Assembly: GCA_947303465.1 (NCBI GenBank)
Contig: CAMYYI010000005.1
Location: 20,859-84,858, forward strand
DNA length: 64,000 nt
Direction: 5' to 3'
DNA from: an uncultured Bacteroidales bacterium
GTDB taxonomy: Bacteria > Bacteroidota > Bacteroidia > Bacteroidales > UBA932
Shown in pieces: positions 15,559-22,330 of the stretch. Position 1 is the first letter of the stretch, and each line of letters starts with the position of its first letter. Under the pieces are notes generated by a model that saw only the letters and a list, made by a program, of their open reading frames with translations, was not told the origin of the DNA and made no database searches. Made by a program: the position numbers and the translations under genes.

Positions 15559-18500
15559 CTAATAGGCGGCGCCATTCTGGCGGCCATTTTGTTCGCCGGC
15601 TGTCAGCAGGGCAGCGGCACAGGCAAAGGTTCTTCCGCAGCGACTCAGGCCACAAAGGCCAAGGCTGCGGCAGTAGCGCAGACACCGGAAGAAGCCGGGT
15701 ATCAGACTTACGACGGCAGCGAGGAAAGTCAGGAAACCCCCGATGCACCTACCATCAAGCTCCTCAGCCATGGCAGCGTGCTGCCCAGCACAGGCAAGAT
15801 GGACTTGCTGTTCAGCTCCTACGGCTATGTGAAGGCCCGCTTCCGCGTGCGTAAGATCTTTACGAGCAACATACTGCAGTTCATGCAGTTCGATACCTAC
15901 GAGGCAAAATACAACCTCTTCAAGGTAGCTCGTGTGGTGGCTGATACGACCGTCGTGCTCGGTACCACCGACGCGCCCCACCTGCGTGCGGAACGCAACT
16001 ACGGCATCAGCATGGACGAACTCATCAAGCCGGAGCCCGGCGCCATCTATTTCGTAGAGATACGCGGAGTGGAGCCGCTGGAAGAGGAGGATTTCTGGGA
16101 CAGCGATTCCTACTTCGGCGACTATGAGACCTACGACGAGCGCAACACCTTCCTGGTGGCCAGCGACCTTGCCCTTATCGCCAAGGAAGGAGACAACAAA
16201 TGTGATGTCTATGCGTGCGACATACTCAGCGGCGAGCCTCTCAAGGGCGTGAAAATCAAGCTTTACGACGATGTGCTGCAGGAGGTGGGCAAGGCCGTCA
16301 CCGACAAGGACGGACGTGCAAGCTTTCCCGCGGCAGACGGCAAATATGTTCTGGCAAGTTCAGACAAGGGCGCGGCATATCTTGCTCTCAAGAATGAGAA
16401 GTCGCTTTCAACCAGTAACTTTGATGTCAGCGGAGTTTATCGTGAAGGCGGCCTCAAGGCCTATATCTTCGGCGAGCGCGGAGTATGGCGCCCGGGCGAC
16501 ACCATGCACATCACCGTCATTACCATGGCTGAGGGCGACGACCTTCCGGCCGGCCACCCCGTGGTTGCGGAACTGCGTAATCCGGACGGCCAGGTTACGA
16601 GCACCCTTACTGCCAGGAACGACGGCAGCCATATCTATCATTTCCCCTTCAGCACCGAGCAGGACGCTCCTACCGGCCGCTGGAGCGTGAATGTGAAGAT
16701 AGGCGCCCAGAGCTTCAGCAAGTCGCTTAGGGTAGAAACGGTAAAACCCAACAAGCTGGACATCCAGCTGGCATTCGAAGATGAACTGCTTGTACCCAAG
16801 AGCAGTTGCGTGGGTGTCCTGACCGTGAAATGGCTCTACGGAGCACCAGGCAGCGGCCTGAAAGTCAACGGCGATGTGGAACTCAGCAACGCTCCCACCT
16901 CCTTCAAGAATTACCCGGATTACGACTTCAAGGATGATACCCGCAGCTTCACCTCGCAGTCGCGTTATTACAGCGACATGCGCACCGATGATAACGGCCA
17001 GCTGTCGTTAAGCGCCAACATGGACCTCCGCGACGAGGGCGTACCCGGCATGCTCAACGTGTCCTTTGCCATGCGCGCATTCGAGCCGTCCGGGGAATTC
17101 AGTACGGGCGTCTCCAGTTACAAGATGTCGCCGTTCGACACGTACGTGGGCATGAAGGTGGAAAAAGACCGCTCCGGCTGGGGTGAGGAGTACCTGAAGG
17201 CCGGAAAGGCCCATAAGTTCGATGTGGTCACCGTAGGCCCTGACGGAGCCCCGGTAACGGTATCCGACCTGCATGTAGAGGTGTACCATGTGGATTGGAG
17301 CTGGTGGTGGAACTCTTCTGCGCAGATTGCCAGCTATATGTCCGGCAGCAGCAAGGAGCGCCTCTTCGACAAGCACATTGCAACCCATTCCGGCACCGGC
17401 TCGTTCAGTTACGACTGGGCCGACGCCCCTGAGGGTCTTTATTTCATCCGTGTTTCCGATGAAAAGGGAGGACACGCAACGTCCATGCTTGCAGAAGTTT
17501 ATGAGAACTACGGCGGCGGCTCGCACAGCACCGACGGAGGTGCGGCACGCCTGAGTATCAATGCCAGCAAGGATAAATACAAGGTGGGCGAGACCGCCAG
17601 GCTTGTGATACCTTCTTCCAAGGGCAACAGGGCCCTGGTGTCGCTGGAGAAGGGCGGACGCATACTCAGCTCGTCATGGGTGAACTGCGGCGCGGAGAGT
17701 ACCGAAATCAAGGTCCCCGTGACCTCGGACATGCTCCCCAACGTTTATGCGTTCGTAACTTTGGTCCAGCCTCACGCTGGCACCCTGAACGATGCTCCCA
17801 TACGTATGTACGGAGTATGCAATATCAATGTGGAAGACGAGGCGTCGCATCTGCAGCCCCAGATCGACATAGCTTCCGAGGTTAAGCCGGAGAGTGAAAT
17901 CAGCTTCAAGGTAAAAGAGAAGAACGGCAAGGCCATGAGCTATGTCGTAGCCCTTGTAGATGAGGGCTTGCTCGGGCTTACAGGATTCAAGACCCCCGAC
18001 GCATGGAAGGCATTTTACGCCAAGGAGGCTCTCCGCGTGCGCACCTGGGACCTCTACGACGATGTAATAGGGGCTTATGGCGGCAAGATAGAGCAGCTGT
18101 TTGCAATCGGCGGTGACGATGAGGCGGCCGAGGGCGCCATGCGTCCCCAGAACGCCCAGCGCTTCAACCCGGTAGTCTGCTATCTTGGTCCGTTTACCCT
18201 GAAGGCCGGCAAGACAGCCACCCTCAAGGCTGAGATACCGCAGTACATAGGTTCATTGCGTGCCATGGTCATAGCCACGGACGGACGTGCCCAGGGCAGC
18301 TGCTCCAGCAACGTGGCCGTTACCAAGCCTGTGATGGTGCAGGCTACGCTCCCGAGAACCCTTAACGTGGGTGAGACTATCAGCGTTCCGGTTACCGTGA
18401 TGACCCTCAAAGACGGCGTGGGCGCCGTTAAGGTTGGAATCAAGGCTTCCGAATTGCTGGAGGTCAGCGGACCTGCCCGGCAGGAGGTCAATTCTGCCAA

Positions 18501-20118
18501 GGCCGGCACTCAGATGTGCTACTTCGAGCTCAAGGTTAAAGACGTAACAGGCATAGCCAAAGTGGGAGTTACCGCTGAGGCGGCCGGAGACAAGTCTGCG
18601 CACGATATAGAGATTGACGTGCTGAACCCGAATCCGGAGGTCACGCGCAGCAACACCGTGCTGCTCGCCGCCGGAGAATCCAAGGAGATTGAAGTGCCCC
18701 TGTTCGGAACTGCGGGCACCAATTCCGCGGCCCTCGAGTTGTCCACCATACCCGCAATAGACCTCGACGCCCGTCTGAAGTATTTGATTCAGTATCCTTA
18801 CGGCTGTCTGGAGCAGACGGTTTCTGCCGCCTTCCCGCAGCTGTACCTGGACAAGGTGATGAATTGCGACGAGAAGCTGCGTTCCCGCAGCCGCATCAAC
18901 ATTGAGGCTGCGATACGTCGTCTGCAGAATTACCGCCGCAGCGACGGCTCCCTGAGTTACTGGCCCGGTTCGAGCAATGCCTCCCTGTTCGGCAGCGCCT
19001 ACGCCCTTCATTTCCTCAAAGAGGCTGAAGACCAGGGGTATGCGGTGCCTGTCGAGCTCAAGAAAGAACTCGTCGCCTGGCTGGGCCGGGCGGTTTCCGA
19101 TACCAAGGAGGACGCCACATCCCGTGCGTACGGCGTTTATGCCCTGGCCGTGGCCGGCAAGCCTCAGCGCAGCGCCATGAACCTGCTGCGTGAGAAGGTC
19201 AAGAAGATGCCTGCAAGTGCCGCCTGGCTGCTTTCGGCCGCCTACGCCGTGGACGGAAAGAAGAATGTCGCCCGCGAGATTGCAGCACCTCTGCAGTACG
19301 AAGACAAGAGTTATGAAGCATACGGTAGTTCCGACCGCAACCGTGCGGTAGCCCTCAAGACCATGCTGCTTACAGACCGTAAGGAAGAGGCCTTCCGTCT
19401 TGCTTCCGACATTGCTTCCAGGCTCAACGATAAGTCTGTCTGGATGAGTACGCAGTCAACTGCATGGAGCCTCTATTCCGTATGCGACTATGCCCGTGCC
19501 AATGCCGGCGGCGTACAGGCAAGCTGGAGCGTTGGTGGCAAGACCGTCAAGGCTGCAGGTGGCAAGTGCATAGAGTCCGCTGTCCTGCCGGTTGACGCTT
19601 CTGCCAAGAGCATTAAACTCAAGATCGATAACGCCGGACAGGGCAATCTGTATGCTGTGGCTTCCGTGACCGGAGTGCCGCCGGCAGCAGAAGAAAAAGC
19701 CGTGAGCAACCGTCTGAAGATGAGTGTAAGCTATACGGACGAGCACAACAATGCCGTGCGTGTTGACACCTTGTCCCGCGGCCGTATCATCTATGCGGTT
19801 GTTACCGTCACCAACCCCGGGGCTTCCTCCCTGCACGACCTGGCTCTCAACCATAAGTTCCCTTCCGGTTGGGAGATACAGAACGAGCGCCTCTATTCCC
19901 AGGCGGTTTCCTATCCGGCAGGAGTCAGCTATCAGGATATACGCGACGACAGGGTTTACAGTTTCTTTGACCTTGCTGCCGGTGCGAGCGTGACTGTAAA
20001 GACCAAACTGATAGCAACTTATCCCGGTCGTTTCTACCTGCCCGCAGTCAGTTGCGAAGCTATGTACGACGCCTCGGTTTCAGCCCTGATTCCGGGTCTC
20101 TGGGTAGAGGTGAAGTAA
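15544..20118 (+). CDS. Bacterial alpha-2-macroglobulin family lipoprotein
   Basis: Large periplasmic protease-trapping protein thought to protect the envelope together with PBP1C. A lipoprotein signal ends at the lipobox FAGC (C20). The 1524 residues include the MG domains (for example YIFGERGVWRPGDTMHITV near residue 310, the bacterial MG2-type segment), a bait region in the middle, and the thioester motif C1088-L-E-Q in YPYGCLEQTVSAAFPQLYLD. The thioester is followed by the helical TED domain (RLQNYRRSDGSLSYWPG). The C-terminus has a further macroglobulin domain. It is shorter than E. coli YfhM, as is usual in Bacteroidota. It is followed after 4 bp by the EamA gene. Confidence 0.93.
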   Translation: MKISKLIGGAILAAILFAGCQQGSGTGKGSSAATQATKAKAAAVAQTPEEAGYQTYDGSEESQETPDAPTIKLLSHGSVLPSTGKMDLLFSSYGYVKARFRVRKIFTSNILQFMQFDTYEAKYNLFKVARVVADTTVVLGTTDAPHLRAERNYGISMDELIKPEPGAIYFVEIRGVEPLEEEDFWDSDSYFGDYETYDERNTFLVASDLALIAKEGDNKCDVYACDILSGEPLKGVKIKLYDDVLQEVGKAVTDKDGRASFPAADGKYVLASSDKGAAYLALKNEKSLSTSNFDVSGVYREGGLKAYIFGERGVWRPGDTMHITVITMAEGDDLPAGHPVVAELRNPDGQVTSTLTARNDGSHIYHFPFSTEQDAPTGRWSVNVKIGAQSFSKSLRVETVKPNKLDIQLAFEDELLVPKSSCVGVLTVKWLYGAPGSGLKVNGDVELSNAPTSFKNYPDYDFKDDTRSFTSQSRYYSDMRTDDNGQLSLSANMDLRDEGVPGMLNVSFAMRAFEPSGEFSTGVSSYKMSPFDTYVGMKVEKDRSGWGEEYLKAGKAHKFDVVTVGPDGAPVTVSDLHVEVYHVDWSWWWNSSAQIASYMSGSSKERLFDKHIATHSGTGSFSYDWADAPEGLYFIRVSDEKGGHATSMLAEVYENYGGGSHSTDGGAARLSINASKDKYKVGETARLVIPSSKGNRALVSLEKGGRILSSSWVNCGAESTEIKVPVTSDMLPNVYAFVTLVQPHAGTLNDAPIRMYGVCNINVEDEASHLQPQIDIASEVKPESEISFKVKEKNGKAMSYVVALVDEGLLGLTGFKTPDAWKAFYAKEALRVRTWDLYDDVIGAYGGKIEQLFAIGGDDEAAEGAMRPQNAQRFNPVVCYLGPFTLKAGKTATLKAEIPQYIGSLRAMVIATDGRAQGSCSSNVAVTKPVMVQATLPRTLNVGETISVPVTVMTLKDGVGAVKVGIKASELLEVSGPARQEVNSAKAGTQMCYFELKVKDVTGIAKVGVTAEAAGDKSAHDIEIDVLNPNPEVTRSNTVLLAAGESKEIEVPLFGTAGTNSAALELSTIPAIDLDARLKYLIQYPYGCLEQTVSAAFPQLYLDKVMNCDEKLRSRSRINIEAAIRRLQNYRRSDGSLSYWPGSSNASLFGSAYALHFLKEAEDQGYAVPVELKKELVAWLGRAVSDTKEDATSRAYGVYALAVAGKPQRSAMNLLREKVKKMPASAAWLLSAAYAVDGKKNVAREIAAPLQYEDKSYEAYGSSDRNRAVALKTMLLTDRKEEAFRLASDIASRLNDKSVWMSTQSTAWSLYSVCDYARANAGGVQASWSVGGKTVKAAGGKCIESAVLPVDASAKSIKLKIDNAGQGNLYAVASVTGVPPAAEEKAVSNRLKMSVSYTDEHNNAVRVDTLSRGRIIYAVVTVTNPGASSLHDLALNHKFPSGWEIQNERLYSQAVSYPAGVSYQDIRDDRVYSFFDLAAGASVTVKTKLIATYPGRFYLPAVSCEAMYDASVSALIPGLWVEVK

Positions 20119-20122
20119 GACC

Positions 20123-21088
20123 ATGTGGACTGTCCTGGCAGTCTTTTCGGCTATCTTGCTGGGTCTTTATGACGCAGCCAAGAAGCAGGCCCTCAAGAAG
20201 AACGGCGTTCTTGCCGTTCTTCTTGTGGCAACTGCTCTCTCGACCCTTTTTCTTGCTCCTTTCCTCCGCCTGGGGCCAGGTGAGGATCACCTGAAGCTGG
20301 CTTTCAAAGCCGTTCTTGTGACGGCTTCCTGGATTTCCGGCATGGTGGGATTGAAATTGCTGTCCCTTACCACGGTAAGTATGCTGAAAGGGTCCCGACC
20401 GGTGTTCGTGGTGCTTTTTTCAATCCTCTTGTTCGGTGAGACTCTCAGCTGGATGCAGTGGGCGGGTGTTGTTATAGTCCTGGCGTCATTGTATATGCTT
20501 GGCAGGACGAGCCGTGGAGATGCCACGGTGGAGGTGCGTAAGGTGGGATTCATATGGATGGGGGTATCCATCATCACCGGGGTTGCCAGTGCGCTGTTCG
20601 ACAAGCATATCATGCAAGGGATGGAGCCGCTTTTCGTCCAGAGCTGGACAAACCTCTACATCACGGTACTGCTGGGACTCTGTATCTGTGTTATGTGGCT
20701 AATCCGCCGCCGGCAGACTGCCTCTGAGAGACCGTGTCCACCCTCGGACACGTTAGAGGGAGGGGCCCAGCCTCAGGCTGGGAGGGATGAGCGCAGCGAA
20801 GTCTTCCAGAGGCAGTCTGCCGGCGGCTGGAAAGAACAAACGAAATTCAGCTGGGACTGGACTCTGCTTCTGGTTGCGGTGCTTATAACTGGAGCGGATG
20901 CACTGTACTTTTTCGCACTCAAGCAGCCTGGGGCGCTGCTCAGTGTGGTTTCTGTAATACGCCGCGCCTCCGTCATCGTCGCATTCCTGTGCGGCGCCAT
21001 CTTCTTCAAGGAAGGAAACATCCGCGCCAAGGCCCTCAACCTCCTCCTCATGGCCTCCGGCGTCGTGCTCCTTCTGCTTGGAAACTAA
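20123..21088 (+). CDS. EamA/DMT-family transporter with in-frame insertion
   Basis: Inner-membrane transporter with about ten hydrophobic helices in two EamA repeats (first repeat 1-130, second 135-321). ISGMVGLKLLSLTTVSMLKG and LLFGETLSWMQWAGVVIVLA are typical of the first repeat; FFALKQPGALLSVVSVIRRA and IFFKEGNIRAKALNLLLM of the second. Substrate unknown. In the loop between the sixth and seventh helices about 35 polar residues (RRRQTASERPCPPSDTLEGG onward) are encoded by a palindromic insertion element. The loop position would let the protein keep its fold. The start ATG 20123 is 4 bp after the upstream stop, suggesting one transcript. Confidence 0.87.
   Translation: MWTVLAVFSAILLGLYDAAKKQALKKNGVLAVLLVATALSTLFLAPFLRLGPGEDHLKLAFKAVLVTASWISGMVGLKLLSLTTVSMLKGSRPVFVVLFSILLFGETLSWMQWAGVVIVLASLYMLGRTSRGDATVEVRKVGFIWMGVSIITGVASALFDKHIMQGMEPLFVQSWTNLYITVLLGLCICVMWLIRRRQTASERPCPPSDTLEGGAQPQAGRDERSEVFQRQSAGGWKEQTKFSWDWTLLLVAVLITGADALYFFALKQPGALLSVVSVIRRASVIVAFLCGAIFFKEGNIRAKALNLLLMASGVVLLLLGN
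20706..20827. repeat. Structured insertion element in the EamA gene, 21-bp inverted-repeat ends
   Basis: Arms at 20706-20726 and 20807-20827 are exact inverted copies over 21 bp (inner part CCGCCGGCAGACTGCCTCTG). The interior starts CGTGTCC-ACCCTC-GGACACG, a hairpin. Positions 20733-20769 are identical over 37 bp to 23461-23497 in uvrA. TGGGAGGGATGAGC follows in both. In-frame and stop-free. Confidence 0.85.
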
Positions 21089-22264
21089 TTATTTGATGCC
21101 ATATTTGGCGAGGATGGTGAGAATCGGCTTCTCGATGGATTTTGCCCAGAGATAGTAGCCGTGGTCGTCGGGGTGGGTGCCGTCTACCGAGTACTCATGG
21201 CTGCCTTCCTCGCACGCGTCGGTCTGGATGAAATATACATCGGCATATTTGGGATCCTTGAGGAGTTGGCTGAACATGTTGGAAGCCATATCCTGCTTGG
21301 CCTGCTCACGGGCGTCGTAGGTCAGGGAGAAGTTGCGGTTCTCGCGGTAAATGGTCTGCTGGAAGATGATGGGCTTGCCGGGATGCGCGGCGATCAGCCT
21401 GTCGATAAACGGCTGCAGGCGCTCCTGAATCATCTTGTAGTCGGGATTTGAGAAGGCGTCGAAGATGTATGCGTCGGCCTCTACGTCGTCAAGCACATCT
21501 GCAAAATACTGCTGCATCTTGCAGTTGCCGCTCATACCGAATGCCAGGACCTGCATGCCGGTGTGGCGCATGAACTGCATGGGATAGCTCATGCCCGGAC
21601 GGCTGGTGCTTATGCCATGGGTGTAGGACGAGCCGTGGAACAATATCTTGTTCCTGAACTGTCCGTCCAGCCTTCTGATATAGGAGCCTACGGGCACGCC
21701 TATCTTGCAGGAACGTACCTCTGAGTAGTTGGGGAGATACAGGATGCAATCCTTGTTTCCGGGAGCCATATCCTTGATAAGCACAAGGTTGTCTTCTGCA
21801 TATGCGGCCTTGGTAGCGCCGGAGGCGGCCCAGATCCACTCACCCTTCTTGTTCTTTATATACAGGTCATAGCCGCGGTATGCTATAGGCATGGTGGCCA
21901 CGGTCGAATACTGCTGGCCCCACTGGGTCTTGACGCTTATGGAAGTTGCATCAGTGCTGAATATCACGGTGATGCCGGGGCAGCAGCGGGCCTGGAAGTT
22001 CTCGCCCTTGCTCATGCCCTTGTATTTGACGGTATCGATACGGTGATAGGGATTGGGGGTATCGTAGAACATTTTACCGAACAATCCCAGGTCGGATGCC
22101 TCGGTGAAGCTGTAGGCCGTACCCTTGGGAGTCGTTGGATTGTCTATGATAGCCTGAAGCTCGGCGAAATGCTTTTCGTCGTAAGATTTTGTGACGTTGT
22201 AGAGCTTGGAGCTGCAGGAGCAGACCATCAGAAGCACGGTCGCAGCAAATAGGAATCTTTTCAT
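21089..22264 (-). CDS. SGNH/GDSL-type esterase lipoprotein
   Basis: Probable secreted carbohydrate or acyl esterase. Lipoprotein signal MKRFLFAATVLLMVCSC with the lipid cysteine at 16 or 18. The N-terminal beta domain (about 50-190) carries YRGYDLYIK, the GxDLY signature of the SGNH esterase N-terminal module. The catalytic SGNH domain follows: nucleophile region ILFHGSSYTHGI (Ser near 214), the oxyanion Gly and Asn segment FGMSGNCKM, and the terminal Asp-His in SVDGTHPDDHGY. Length is 391 residues. Its 3' end abuts the convergent EamA gene without a gap. The substrate is not readable, and no polysaccharide-utilisation genes are adjacent. Confidence 0.87.
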   Translation of the reverse strand: MKRFLFAATVLLMVCSCSSKLYNVTKSYDEKHFAELQAIIDNPTTPKGTAYSFTEASDLGLFGKMFYDTPNPYHRIDTVKYKGMSKGENFQARCCPGITVIFSTDATSISVKTQWGQQYSTVATMPIAYRGYDLYIKNKKGEWIWAASGATKAAYAEDNLVLIKDMAPGNKDCILYLPNYSEVRSCKIGVPVGSYIRRLDGQFRNKILFHGSSYTHGISTSRPGMSYPMQFMRHTGMQVLAFGMSGNCKMQQYFADVLDDVEADAYIFDAFSNPDYKMIQERLQPFIDRLIAAHPGKPIIFQQTIYRENRNFSLTYDAREQAKQDMASNMFSQLLKDPKYADVYFIQTDACEEGSHEYSVDGTHPDDHGYYLWAKSIEKPILTILAKYGIK

Positions 22265-22298
22265 CGTGTTATGATTTAATGGTTATAATCCGGTCTTA

Positions 22299-22328
22299 CA
22301 AATATAGCAAAAGTAAGGTATAAAACAA
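22299..22328 (-). promoter_or_regulatory. Promoter of the SGNH esterase gene
   Basis: On the minus strand TTG (22326-22328), 19 bp, then TATATTTG (22299-22306). This is a complete Bacteroidota-type promoter, about 35 nt before ATG 22264. The gap to the uvrA stop is 66 bp in total. Confidence 0.7.
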
Positions 22329-22330
22329 GG

